A DNA stretch of 64,000 bases from JBJXHN01 sp046233135 (GTDB lineage: Bacteria; Pseudomonadota; Alphaproteobacteria; Rhodospirillales; Rhodospirillaceae), in NCBI GenBank assembly GCA_046233135.1, contig JBJXHN010000002.1:434001-498000 (forward strand). The letters run 5' to 3'. The position numbers were made by a program, and so were the translations under genes. Under the pieces are notes generated by a model that made no database searches, was not told where the DNA came from, and was given only the letters and a program-made list of their open reading frames with translations. This document shows positions 54,509 through 63,548 of the stretch, in pieces. The number at the start of each line of letters is the position of its first letter. Within the stretch, counting starts at the first letter, position 1.

Positions 54509-54620
54509 TCGTATTGTGTTCAAGCGCCACACGGACTCGCGTGCGCCTTCGGCGACACGCAGGGATACGCGCCTTGCGGCGCGGCGGTCTTCGGCCTTGC
54601 CAACCTGCGGGGCAGGTTGG
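54509..54620 (-). repeat. Intergenic palindromic element, copy 2
   Basis: Reversed relative to copy 1 at 41958-42038. It keeps the same three blocks but has an extra palindromic segment between blocks two and three (GCGTGTCGCC/GGCGCACGC). It lies between the ETF-beta methyltransferase-like and HD-GYP-like genes, in a convergent spacer where it may help end transcription. Confidence 0.65.
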
Positions 54621-54664
54621 AAACCGGCTCATTTCCTGTACCGCATCTCTTTATTCCGCCCTCC

Positions 54665-56605
54665 CTACTCCGCCGCTTCTCTCGGGCGGAGATCCAGGTA
54701 GGGGGTGATGTCCACCTCGTCGATCTGGTCGGGGCGCAGGTAGAGCGCGCCGTATTCCTTGTGCACTCCTTCGCGCAGGAACACCTGGAACAGGTCCGGG
54801 TCGATATGGTTGTCCTTGACCATGAACGACAGGATCTTCACCGATTCCGACAGGGTCTTTGGCTTCTTGTAGGGCCGGTCGGCGGCGGTCAGGGCTTCGA
54901 AGATATCGGCAATCGCCATGATCCGTTCGGGCACCGACATGGCGTTCTTGCCGATGCGGCGGGGATAGCCCGTGCCGTCCATCTTCTCGTGGTGGCTGCC
55001 GGCGATCTTGGGCACGTTGCGCAGGTTCTTGGGCAGGGGCAGGCTGTCCAGCATCAGAATGGTCTGGACAATGTGGTCGTTGATCTTGAACCGCTCCTCG
55101 TCGGTCAGGGTGCCGCGGCGGATGCGCATGTTGTGCAGCTCGCCCAGGTTATAGGCGTTGTCGGGGATCTTCATGTCGAAGCCCCACTTGTTGTCCGGGT
55201 CGTCCTTGGTCACCGGCGGCTTGCGGCTGCCCCAGGCGATCACGTGTTCCGGCCGGTCCGCCAGCAGGGTTTCCACCGCCGGTGGCGGGGCCGGGGGATC
55301 GGCTTCCAGGCGCCGGGCCTCGTCGAAGGAAATGCCCAGACGGTTGTCGAAATGCCGGATCCAGGTCTGACCGCCGATGGTTTCGATCCGCTCGATATCC
55401 TCGTCGCGCATGAATTCGCCGCCGATGTTGGCGTTGGCCAGGAAGGCGAAGTCCTCTTGCAGTTCGGCCTGGCGGGCCTCCAGCGTGGCCTGCAACGTGG
55501 CCTCGTCCCCGCCCTCGGCCTTGCCCTTCCAATAGGCGATCTCCGCATCCCGCCAGAGCACTTCAAAGCGGGTGCGGACCTCGTGGATGCGGTTGTAGAT
55601 GGTTTCCAGCTTGGTGGCCTTGTCGACCACGTATTCCGGGCTGGTGACCTTGCCGCAGTCGTGCAGCCAGCTTGCGAGGTGGAATTCGTATTCTTCCTCC
55701 TCGGTCATGCTGAAATCGGCGAAGGGGCCTTCGGTGGCGGCCATCACCCGCCGCGACAGCATCTGCGCCAGTTCGGGAACGCGGTCGCAGTGGCCGCTGG
55801 TATAGGGGGACTTGGCGTCAATGGCGTTGGCCAGCAGCTTGATCAAGGCATCCAGCAGATTGCGCTGGGCGGCGATCAGCACCTGGTTGTCCAGCGAGAT
55901 GGCCGCCTGGCTGGCCAGGGCCTCGATGATCTGCTGAAGCTCGAAATCAAAGGCGATCACCAGCCCGTTCTCGTCGCGGGCGTTGATCAGCTGCAGCACC
56001 CCGATGACTTCGTCCTTGTGGTTGCGCAAGGGAATGGTCAGGAACGAGCGGGAGCGGTAGCCGGTGGTCTCGTCGAACTTCTTGGTGCCGGAGAAGTCGT
56101 ATTCCTCGGCTTCGTAGGCATCGGGGATGTTGATGGTGCGGCCGTCCAGAACGGCGGCGGTGCAGACGTTGTGGAAGTTGGGCTCGCCGGAATCGGGGTC
56201 GAAGATGTTCAGCGGCGGGAAGGGGATATCCTTGCCCGTGGTGCCGCCCATGGCGATGTCCAGGGTGTCGTTGCGCAGGATGGTGAAGCGCAGGTGGCGC
56301 TCGTCGTCGCTGCGCAGATACAGGGTGCCGCCGTCGGCATTGGACAGCGACTTGGCCTCCAGCAGGATCTTTTCCACCAGCACATCGTGGTTGCGTTCCG
56401 CCGACAGGGCGATGCCCGCCTCGATCAGCCGGCGCAGGTGGTCGCGCTGCCGGGTGCTGCCGCCCGATGCCGGGCTGCCTCCGCCGCCCCCGCCGGTGGA
56501 GCGGGTGAACAGGCTGTCGCTTTTCCAAAGCGGCGCACGGGTCGCAAAAGCGCCCGCGTTCGTCATCGCTTTCCGAAAGCGGTCGTTCATATTCATCGAC
56601 GTCAT
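54665..56605 (-). CDS. GAF-HD-GYP-like phosphohydrolase (probable c-di-GMP phosphodiesterase)
   Basis: 646 residues from ATG with GGGAGAAG upstream. ATGs at 56596 and 56590 are close alternatives. Layout: a Gly/Ser-rich N-terminal stretch, GAF domain (about 65-235), HD motif SGHCDRV and WLHDCGKV near 315, then HHEKMDGTGYPRRIG near 540. The HHExxDGxGYP motif marks HD-GYP proteins, which split c-di-GMP. The roughly 225 residues between HD and GYP are far more than the usual 60. The insert contains NNIGGEFMRDEDIERIET-like sequence (ANIGGEFMRDEDIER). No signal peptide. It is cytoplasmic. Confidence 0.85.
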   Translation of the reverse strand: MTSMNMNDRFRKAMTNAGAFATRAPLWKSDSLFTRSTGGGGGGSPASGGSTRQRDHLRRLIEAGIALSAERNHDVLVEKILLEAKSLSNADGGTLYLRSDDERHLRFTILRNDTLDIAMGGTTGKDIPFPPLNIFDPDSGEPNFHNVCTAAVLDGRTINIPDAYEAEEYDFSGTKKFDETTGYRSRSFLTIPLRNHKDEVIGVLQLINARDENGLVIAFDFELQQIIEALASQAAISLDNQVLIAAQRNLLDALIKLLANAIDAKSPYTSGHCDRVPELAQMLSRRVMAATEGPFADFSMTEEEEYEFHLASWLHDCGKVTSPEYVVDKATKLETIYNRIHEVRTRFEVLWRDAEIAYWKGKAEGGDEATLQATLEARQAELQEDFAFLANANIGGEFMRDEDIERIETIGGQTWIRHFDNRLGISFDEARRLEADPPAPPPAVETLLADRPEHVIAWGSRKPPVTKDDPDNKWGFDMKIPDNAYNLGELHNMRIRRGTLTDEERFKINDHIVQTILMLDSLPLPKNLRNVPKIAGSHHEKMDGTGYPRRIGKNAMSVPERIMAIADIFEALTAADRPYKKPKTLSESVKILSFMVKDNHIDPDLFQVFLREGVHKEYGALYLRPDQIDEVDITPYLDLRPREAAE

Positions 56606-56849
56606 CGTCGATCTTCTCCCACCAAACTGCCAATTCTCGTCCCGAAACCTGAGTCTAGCAGTCCTCCCCCCCGTCACGGAAGAGGTTAACAAGCCGTAAA
56701 ACCCGTGCGAGAACTGCGGGTACCCTAAGGCCGTACCCTTGACGTCAGGGTCTGGCGGTCGCTTACTGCCGGTCTTCAAACGAAGTTCACATTTCTTCCC
56801 GACCCTTGTTCCGCGCTTTCGCCCCCGTTCTTTCCTGGAGTTGAATTCG

Positions 56850-58397
56850 ATGCCCTTCGACAGCCTGCGTGACTTCATGAACCTGCTGGAGCGGGAAAAC
56901 CGGCTGGTGCGGGTGAAAACGCCGGTTTCGCCGGTGCTGGAAATGACAGAGATACAGACTCGCCTGCTGGCCGAGGGCGGGCCGGCCGTGCTGTTCGAAA
57001 ACGTCCGCACCCCCGACGGTCCGGATGGTCCGGGGCGCGCCTGGGACATGCCGATGCTGGTCAACCTGTTCGGCACGGTGGAGCGGGTGGCCTGGGGCAT
57101 GGACCGCACCCCGGCGGAGTTGCGGGCGGTGGGCGAGACCCTGGCCTTCCTGAAGCAGCCCGAACCGCCCGGCGGCTGGCGCGAGGCGGTGGAGATGATG
57201 CCCCTGCTCAAGACCGTGCTGGCGATGAAACCGCGCACAGTGTCCCGCGCCCCCTGTCAGGAGGTGGTGCTGACCGGGGCGGATGTGGACCTGGGGCGTC
57301 TGCCCATCCAGACCTGCTGGCCCGGCGAGCCGGCGCCGCTGATCACCTGGCCGCTGGTGGTGACCCGGGGGCCGACGGCGGGGGCGAAGGGCGCGAAGCG
57401 GGAGGACGCGTTCAACCTGGGCATCTACCGCATGCAGGTGACCGGGCGCGACACCACGCTGATGCGCTGGCTGAAGCACCGGGGTGGTGCCCAGCACTAC
57501 GGCCGCTGGAAGCAGACCAAGGCCGATCCCCTGCCGGCGGCGGTGGTCATCGGTGCGGATCCCGGGACCATCCTGGCCGCCGTCACGCCGGTGCCCGATA
57601 CCCTCAGCGAGTATCAGTTCGCCGGCCTGCTGCGGGGCCGCAAGGTGGAGCTGGTGGACTGCAAGACCGTGCCCCTGAAGGTGCCGGCCGGAGCGGAAAT
57701 CGTGCTGGAAGGCCACGTGATGCTGGACGAATATGGCGACGAGGGGCCGTACGGCGACCATACCGGCTACTACAACTCGGTTGAGCCTTTCCCGGTGTTC
57801 AAGGTTTCGGCGATCACCATGCGGCGCCAGCCGATCTACCTGTCCACCTTCACCGGCCGTCCGCCCGACGAACCCAGCGTGCTGGGCGAAGCCCTGAACG
57901 AGGTGTTCATCCCCCTGCTGACCCAGCAGTTCCCGGAAATCGTCGATTTCTGGCTACCACCGGAGGGCTGCAGCTATCGCATCGCCGTGGTCAGCATGCG
58001 CAAGGCCTATCCCGGCCACGCCAAGCGGGTGATGATGGGGGTCTGGAGCTTCCTGCGGCAGTTCATGTACACCAAGTTCGTCATCGTCGTGGACGACGAC
58101 ATCAACGCCCGGGACTGGAAGGACGTGATGTGGGCGATCTCCACCCGCATGGACCCGGCCCGCGACATCACCGTGGTCACCGGCACCCCCATCGACTACC
58201 TGGATTTCGCCAGCCCCGAAAGCGGCCTGGGCGGCAAGATCGGCCTGGATGCCACCGACAAGCTGCCGCCGGAAACCCACCGGGAATGGGGCCGCAAGCT
58301 GGCCATGGCCGACGACATCGTCGCCCGAGTGACCGAACGCTGGGACAGCTACGGCCTGCCGGGCAGCGGCACCCCCATCTGGAAGGAAAAACTCTAG
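56850..58397 (+). CDS. ubiD: UbiD-family decarboxylase (prenylated-FMN dependent)
   Basis: 515 residues from the ATG after CCTGGAG. Family blocks: LRDFMNLLERENRLVRV, AVLFENV, TCWPGEPAPLITWPLVVTRGP, NLGIYRMQV, and DEYGDEGPYGDHTGYYNS. The last contains the E-x-R/D region with catalytic acid residues for the prFMN site. It probably removes the carboxyl of the polyprenyl-4-hydroxybenzoate in ubiquinone synthesis. Other UbiD proteins act on phenolic acids. ubiA is 3 kb upstream. The prFMN-making UbiX is not in the window. Confidence 0.93.
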   Translation: MPFDSLRDFMNLLERENRLVRVKTPVSPVLEMTEIQTRLLAEGGPAVLFENVRTPDGPDGPGRAWDMPMLVNLFGTVERVAWGMDRTPAELRAVGETLAFLKQPEPPGGWREAVEMMPLLKTVLAMKPRTVSRAPCQEVVLTGADVDLGRLPIQTCWPGEPAPLITWPLVVTRGPTAGAKGAKREDAFNLGIYRMQVTGRDTTLMRWLKHRGGAQHYGRWKQTKADPLPAAVVIGADPGTILAAVTPVPDTLSEYQFAGLLRGRKVELVDCKTVPLKVPAGAEIVLEGHVMLDEYGDEGPYGDHTGYYNSVEPFPVFKVSAITMRRQPIYLSTFTGRPPDEPSVLGEALNEVFIPLLTQQFPEIVDFWLPPEGCSYRIAVVSMRKAYPGHAKRVMMGVWSFLRQFMYTKFVIVVDDDINARDWKDVMWAISTRMDPARDITVVTGTPIDYLDFASPESGLGGKIGLDATDKLPPETHREWGRKLAMADDIVARVTERWDSYGLPGSGTPIWKEKL

Positions 58398-58652
58398 CCC
58401 CGGTCGCTCGAACCCCGTTGCGCCGGGCCATCCGTCTGCTATGTGTAGGATAGTGCCCTCCTCTCCGCACCGGCGGTGGGGCACCTGTCCCACCCGGCCG
58501 TTCGCGCCGGAGCCGTTTCCGAACGCCCGTCTTCCCGAGCGTCCGCATCCCGTGGGCACCCCGCGCCACTCCGCCGTTCCGGTGATGTGGGTGGTCGGGG
58601 GGCATGCCCGTTTTCCTCTCTGGCCCGTTTCCCTTTCAAGGTGGAGTGCTCC

Positions 58653-60014
58653 ATGACCGCCGATCTCGCCAAGACCGCCGCCGACTCCCTCACCCTGCTG
58701 GACGACCTGGTGGCCAAGGCCACGGCTATGGGGGCGAGCGCGGCCGACGCGGTGATGATGGACGGCATTTCGCTGTCGGTGACCCATCGCCTGGGCAAGC
58801 TGGAGAAGCTGGACCGGTCCGAAGGGGCGGACATCGGCCTGCGGGTGCTGATCGACGGCCGGCAGGCGCTGGTATCCACCGCCGACCGCTCGCCCAAGGC
58901 GCTGAATGCCCTGGTGGAACGGGCGGTGGCCATGGCCCGCACGGTGCCGGCCGATCCCTATGCCGGGCTGGCCGATCCGTCGCAGCTGGCCGTCGAAAAG
59001 CCCGATATCGATGCCTTCGACCCCACCGAGCCCACCACCGACCAGCTGACCGAGCTGGTGCGGGTGCTGGAGGAAACGGCGCGCGGCGTGCCGGGCATCA
59101 CCAATTCCGAAGGGGCCGAGGCGGGCTGGGGTCTGACCACCGTTGCCCTGGCCGGCTCCAACGGCCTGCGCCATGCCTATCACTCCAGCCACGCCTCCAT
59201 GGCCGTCTCGGTGGTTGCCGGGGACATGGAGAAGGGCATGGAGATGGACTACGACTATTCGTCGGCGGTCTATTTCAGCGATCTGCGCGACCCTGCCGAG
59301 GTGGGCGAGGAGGCCGGCCGCCGCGCCGTGCGGCGACTGGGTGCCCGGCGCATTCCCACCGGCCGCCTGCCGCTGATCTTCGATCCGCGCCAGTCCCGGG
59401 GGCTGCTGGCCCACTTCCTGGGGGCGATCAACGGATCGGGCATTGCGCGGGGCACGTCGTTCCTCAAGGACCGCATGGACCAGCCGGTGTTCGCGCCGGG
59501 CGTCAGCATTATCGAAGATCCTCACCGCCCGCGTGGTCACCGCTCCAAGCCCATCGATGCCGAGGGCCTGCCGACCCGGCGCCACAATCTGATTGACGGC
59601 GGGGTGCTGACCACCTGGCTGCTGGACCTGCGGTCAGCCCGCCAGCTGGGCATGGAAAGCAACGGCCATGCGGTGCGCGGCACCGGTTCCGCCCCCAGCC
59701 CCGGGTCCACCAACGTGTGGATGGAAGCCGGCGCCCAGACGCCGGAGCAGATGATCGCCGATATCGAGGAAGGGTTCTATGTGACCGACCTGGTGGGCCA
59801 GGGGGTGAACGGCCTGACCGGCGATTACAGCCGGGGCGCGGCGGGCTTCAAGATCGAAAAGGGCGAACTGGCCTTTCCGGTCAGCGAAGTCACCATCGCC
59901 GGGAACCTGAAAGAGATGTTCCTGAACCTGACCCCGGCCAGTGATCTGGTCCTGCGCCACGGCACCGACGCTCCGACCGTGCGCATCGACGGCATGACCA
60001 TCGCCGGAGAATGA
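58653..60014 (+). CDS. pmbA: PmbA/TldE-family protein (TldD partner)
   Basis: 453 residues from the ATG after GTGGAGTGCTCC. It has the TldE layout: GISLSVTHRLGKLEKLDRSEG-like N-terminus, YDYSSAVYFSDL, LPLIFDPRQSRGLLAHFLGAI, GSGIARGTSFLKDRMDQPVF and GLTGDYSRGAAGFKIE. Like all members it lacks the HExxxH zinc site and depends on TldD, encoded at 22852-24294. The complex degrades unstructured peptides. A terminator follows. Confidence 0.94.
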   Translation: MTADLAKTAADSLTLLDDLVAKATAMGASAADAVMMDGISLSVTHRLGKLEKLDRSEGADIGLRVLIDGRQALVSTADRSPKALNALVERAVAMARTVPADPYAGLADPSQLAVEKPDIDAFDPTEPTTDQLTELVRVLEETARGVPGITNSEGAEAGWGLTTVALAGSNGLRHAYHSSHASMAVSVVAGDMEKGMEMDYDYSSAVYFSDLRDPAEVGEEAGRRAVRRLGARRIPTGRLPLIFDPRQSRGLLAHFLGAINGSGIARGTSFLKDRMDQPVFAPGVSIIEDPHRPRGHRSKPIDAEGLPTRRHNLIDGGVLTTWLLDLRSARQLGMESNGHAVRGTGSAPSPGSTNVWMEAGAQTPEQMIADIEEGFYVTDLVGQGVNGLTGDYSRGAAGFKIEKGELAFPVSEVTIAGNLKEMFLNLTPASDLVLRHGTDAPTVRIDGMTIAGE

Positions 60015-60036
60015 GGGCATAAAACCGTGAGGCCAT

Positions 60037-60078
60037 AAAAAACGCCCCCGAGTTCAGCGCTCGGGGGCGTGCGTCTTT
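60037..60078. terminator. Bidirectional intrinsic terminator
   Basis: Perfect 11-base arms ACGCCCCCGAG (60042-60052) and CTCGGGGGCGT (60060-60070) around a 7-base loop. An A-run lies to the left and a short CTTTTG to the right. It ends pmbA and the convergent lipid kinase gene. Confidence 0.88.
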
Positions 60079-60110
60079 TGTGGCGCTATCCCGCTGCCGC
60101 TTTGGCGGGG

Positions 60111-61127
60111 TTACCCTGCCGCCGCGGCCCTGGCCATCGGCGTCACGCCTTGCCCTACGGATGAGGCCGGGACGATCAGGGTGACCGGATCCTTGGCCAG
60201 GCCGATTTCTACCGGCAGATGGGCCACCGTGTCGCCGTCGCCCTGCAACGGCAAGGCGCCGTCGCCTTCCAGGCGGACCCGCACGGCTTCCAGGATCTTC
60301 ACGTCCGAGAATGCCCGCAGGCGGCCCGACATCAGGCCCCAGCCATAGCGGCCGACGTTCAGCCAGCCGGGGCGGGTCAGCAGTACCACGTGGAACACCG
60401 GTGCACCGATGTCCGCATCATGGGCGGCGATGAACGGGCCGCCGTAGTAGCGGCCCTTGCAGACCACCGCCGTCGCCGCGTCATGGCGGGTGATGGTGCC
60501 GTCGGGGGCTTCCACCTCGACCGAGCACTGCGGGAAGGCGTAGTCGGCGGCCTTGCGCAGGGTGTTCCATACATAGGCGAACTTGCCCGCCCGGCGCTTC
60601 AGGTCCAGGTCCACCGTATCCACCACATGCGCGTCGAAGCCCGCGCCGGCCATCATCACGAATTTGCGGGTGCCGCTGAGCGGTGTCGCCGCTTCGGTCC
60701 GCACCTCGCCGATGCGGATGGTGCGCGGCAGGCCCGTGGCGATTACCTCCGCCGCCTTTTCCGGATCGGTGGGGATACCGGTTTCAATGGCCATCACGTT
60801 GGCCGTGCCCAGCGGAATGATGCCCAGGGCCACGTCACGCCCGGCCAGGCCGTTGGCCACTTCGTTGATCGTGCCGTCGCCGCCGGCCGCCACCACGATA
60901 TCCACCTGCGCCGGATCCACCGTGCGGGCGATCGTCGTGCCGTCGCCGGGTTTCGTTGTCTCCCGTAGCGCGACAATGCAACCTAACTTTTCCATTGTGG
61001 CGATAGCCTTGCGGAGGCGCTTTTGTTTCAATGTGCCTGCGGCGGGGTTGGCGATCACCAGAACGCGACGTGCTTTTTGCGCCGAGACGGTGGTGGACGA
61101 CGGAGTCGGGTCGGGGAGCAGGCGCAT
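60111..61127 (-). CDS. Diacylglycerol kinase-family lipid kinase
   Basis: 338 residues starting at MRLLPDPTPSSTT. ARRVLVIANPAAG at the start, GGDGTINEVANGL for ATP binding and LGTANVMAIETGIP are typical of the DgkB/YegS/BmrU group. The second domain has FVMMAGAGFDAHVV and the GRYYGGPFIAA loop. It transfers phosphate from ATP to a diacylglycerol or related lipid. It is divergent from plcP, whose product is diacylglycerol, so it could recycle that product to phosphatidic acid (inference). Confidence 0.88.
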   Translation of the reverse strand: MRLLPDPTPSSTTVSAQKARRVLVIANPAAGTLKQKRLRKAIATMEKLGCIVALRETTKPGDGTTIARTVDPAQVDIVVAAGGDGTINEVANGLAGRDVALGIIPLGTANVMAIETGIPTDPEKAAEVIATGLPRTIRIGEVRTEAATPLSGTRKFVMMAGAGFDAHVVDTVDLDLKRRAGKFAYVWNTLRKAADYAFPQCSVEVEAPDGTITRHDAATAVVCKGRYYGGPFIAAHDADIGAPVFHVVLLTRPGWLNVGRYGWGLMSGRLRAFSDVKILEAVRVRLEGDGALPLQGDGDTVAHLPVEIGLAKDPVTLIVPASSVGQGVTPMARAAAAG

Positions 61128-61367
61128 CGGGGAGGCCTTTCCAAGAACGCGGTGCGGGAGAGGGCGGTGGGAAGCCGCACGAGGTGCGCGCGGTGGACTG
61201 CGCAGATATAGGAAGGTTTCAGCCGCAAGGCAATGGCGTGAATATTTTATTTCATGGCCAATAAGCGGTGTGCAGTACAGGCCCCCTCGTTTACAACGCG
61301 CCCGTGGCCGGAGCCAAGGGCTTCCGATGCCGATAGTTGGGGTGGGGTCTTTGTGAACCCCAATATC

Positions 61368-62372
61368 ATGGGTATGGAACACCAGCGTGCTGTGGAGGCC
61401 ATGAAGAAAAAGGCGACGCGTTACCGGGCCATATTTTTGTCGGATATCCACCTCGGCACCCGTGGCTGCAAGGCGCAATTCCTGCTGGACTTCCTGAAGC
61501 ACACCGAATCGGACCACCTGTATCTGGTGGGGGATATCGTCGACGGGTGGCGGCTGAAGAAGCACTGGTACTGGCCGCAGTTGCACAACGACGTGGTCCA
61601 GAAGCTTTTGCGCAAGGCGCGCAAGGGCACCCGGGTTGTCTTCATTCCGGGCAACCATGATGAATTCGCCCGCAATTACACCGAAACCGAATTCGGCGGC
61701 ATTGCCGTGGACCGGGAAGCGATCCATGAAGCGGCCGACGGCAAGCGCTATCTGGTCATTCATGGCGACGAGTTCGACGGCGTCGTCAAATACGCCAAGT
61801 GGCTGGCCAAGGTGGGGGACTTCGCCTACGTCTGGCTGCTGGAGGCCAATCACTGGTTCAACGTGATCCGTCACCGCCTGGGCCTGCCGTACTGGTCGCT
61901 GTCGCGCTATCTGAAGCACAAGGTGAAGAACGCGGTGAAGTACATCGACGATTTCGAAACGTCGATGGCCGAGGTGGCGCGCATGCGCGACGCGGACGGC
62001 ATCGTCTGCGGCCATATCCACCACGCCGAAATCCGCGAAATCAACGGTATCCGCTACTGCAACGATGGTGACTGGGTGGAAAGCTGCACCGCCCTGGTGG
62101 AACACTTCGACGGCACCATGGAAATCCTCCACTGGTCCGACCAGCGCCAGCTGAACCTGTTCGATGCCTACGGCGCCGCCCGCTCGGGCAAGCGCAAGGG
62201 GGCGGGCTCGGCGGCCGAGGCCGCTGCCCTGGCGTCGGCCGGGATCGAAGACGCCGACGATGATGATGATGATCGCGACGATGACGCCCGTGTCGCCGCC
62301 GATCCCGTTTCACGCCCCGTGGATGCGCCGTCCGCCGACGGGGACCGGGAAAAGAAGCCGGCCGACGCCTGA
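61368..62372 (+). CDS. plcP: Metallophosphoesterase of the PlcP phospholipase type
   Basis: 334 residues from the chosen ATG. ATGs at 61374 and 61401 and a GTG at 61353 are alternatives, as no ribosome binding site stands out. All metal-binding motifs of calcineurin-like phosphoesterases are present: FLSDIHLGTRGC, YLVGDIVDGWRLKK, IPGNHDEF, VIHGDEFD and GHIHHAEI. The chain matches PlcP more closely than LpxH (HWYWPQLHNDVVQKLLRKAR, LGLPYWSLSRYLKHKVKNAV in part). PlcP cuts phospholipid head groups to leave diacylglycerol under phosphate shortage. The last 70 residues are an extra Asp-rich, low-complexity tail (DADDDDDDRDDD). Confidence 0.88.
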   Translation: MGMEHQRAVEAMKKKATRYRAIFLSDIHLGTRGCKAQFLLDFLKHTESDHLYLVGDIVDGWRLKKHWYWPQLHNDVVQKLLRKARKGTRVVFIPGNHDEFARNYTETEFGGIAVDREAIHEAADGKRYLVIHGDEFDGVVKYAKWLAKVGDFAYVWLLEANHWFNVIRHRLGLPYWSLSRYLKHKVKNAVKYIDDFETSMAEVARMRDADGIVCGHIHHAEIREINGIRYCNDGDWVESCTALVEHFDGTMEILHWSDQRQLNLFDAYGAARSGKRKGAGSAAEAAALASAGIEDADDDDDDRDDDARVAADPVSRPVDAPSADGDREKKPADA

Positions 62373-62420
62373 CTCTTGGACGGGCCGGACCAACCAATCG
62401 CTGCACACAGGGAGCGTTCC

Positions 62421-63494
62421 ATGCGTATCGTCGTGGTCACCGACGCCTGGTTTCCCCAGGTGAATGGCGTCGTTCGCACGCTGAACACGCTGAAAACCCG
62501 GCTGGAGTCGCGCGGTCACGAGATGCGCTACATCACCCCGGGCCAGTTCCGCACCGTACCGTGTCCCACCTATCCGGAAATCCGCCTGGCCCTGAATCCG
62601 GGGCGGGAGATCGGCCGGGTGATCGCCGGCTTCCAGCCCTGCGTGATCCATATCGCCACCGAAGGTCCGCTGGGCATCGCCGCCCGGCGGTTCTGTGTCC
62701 GCAAGGGCATTCCCTTCACCACCGCCTTCCACACCAAATTCCCCGAATACATCAACGCCCGCTTCAAGGTGCCGGTGTCCTGGGGCTATGGGGTGATGCG
62801 CTGGTTCCATGGTCCGTCCAAGGCGATCATGGTCGCCACCCAGGGCATCGAAGACGAACTGGTGCGCTGGGGGCTGGGCAATATCCGCCGTTGGACCCGG
62901 GGGGTGGATACGGAGCTGTTCCAGCCCCGGGACCGGACCCTGCTGGACGGGGTGATCACCGGTCCCCGTCCCTGGTACGTCTATGTGGGCCGGGTGGCGG
63001 TGGAAAAGAACATCGGCGCCTTCCTCGACCTCGACCTGCCGGGCACCAAGATCGTCGTCGGCGGCGGTCCGCAGCTGGAAACCCTGCGCGCCCGGTACAA
63101 GTCCGTCCATTTCGCCGGTGAACAGCACGGGGCGGAACTGGCCCAGTACTATGCGGTGTCCGACTGCTTCGTCTTCCCGTCGCGCACCGACACCTTTGGC
63201 CTGGTGCTGCTGGAAGCCCTGGCCTCGGGCACGCCGGTGGCGGCCTATCCGGTGCCCGGTCCACTCGACGTGATCGGCTCCGAGCCGGTGGGCGTGCTGG
63301 ACGAAGACCTGCGCGCGGCCTGCCTGAAGGCGGTGGAGATCCCCCGCGAGCGATGCCGGGACTTCGCCATGCGCAATAGCTGGGAAACCTCCGTCGACCA
63401 GTTCCTGGCCAACGTCCACCCCTTCGAGCCGACCGCCTTCTTTTCCCAGGCCGACCGTCAGGAAGCCACCACCGAGGTGGTGACCGAAGGGTAG
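62421..63494 (+). CDS. GT4 glycosyltransferase, glycolipid-forming (Agt/SqdX-like)
   Basis: 357 residues from the ATG after CAGGGAGCGTTCC. GT-B fold: MRIVVVTDAWFPQVNGVVRT start, HIATEGPLGIAARRFC and TAFHTKFPEYI in the acceptor lobe. WTRGVDTELFQP, YVGRVAVEKNI and FPSRTDTFGLVLLEALASG lie in the donor lobe. The EAL segment is the donor-binding acidic pair. It sits 48 bases after plcP. In marine and rhizobial alphaproteobacteria a plcP-agt pair makes sugar lipids from diacylglycerol when phosphate is low. This gene fits that pair. The sugar is unknown. Confidence 0.87.
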   Translation: MRIVVVTDAWFPQVNGVVRTLNTLKTRLESRGHEMRYITPGQFRTVPCPTYPEIRLALNPGREIGRVIAGFQPCVIHIATEGPLGIAARRFCVRKGIPFTTAFHTKFPEYINARFKVPVSWGYGVMRWFHGPSKAIMVATQGIEDELVRWGLGNIRRWTRGVDTELFQPRDRTLLDGVITGPRPWYVYVGRVAVEKNIGAFLDLDLPGTKIVVGGGPQLETLRARYKSVHFAGEQHGAELAQYYAVSDCFVFPSRTDTFGLVLLEALASGTPVAAYPVPGPLDVIGSEPVGVLDEDLRAACLKAVEIPRERCRDFAMRNSWETSVDQFLANVHPFEPTAFFSQADRQEATTEVVTEG

Positions 63495-63522
63495 GCGCTC
63501 CGGCGCCGACCCTTCTGGGTCC

Positions 63523-63547
63523 CCGCCGCCAGCCTCTTCGGCGGCGG
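63523..63547. repeat. GC hairpin in the convergent spacer
   Basis: Perfect 8-base arms CCGCCGCC and GGCGGCGG with a 9-base loop between the glycosyltransferase and the last gene. No T-run follows on either side, so it is a weak terminator at best. Confidence 0.4.
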
Positions 63548-63548
63548 C

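Noticed and set aside
54617..56689. 690-codon + strand frame over the HD-GYP-like gene
   Set aside because: No motif or ribosome binding site. The - strand gene has GAF and HD-GYP motifs.
61128..61367. A Pho box before plcP
   Set aside because: No pair of CTGTCAT-like repeats at 11-bp spacing could be found by eye.
60085..63500. LpxH (lipid A) function for the phosphoesterase
   Set aside because: The chain follows PlcP blocks, and the neighbours are a lipid kinase and a glycosyltransferase, not lipid A genes.
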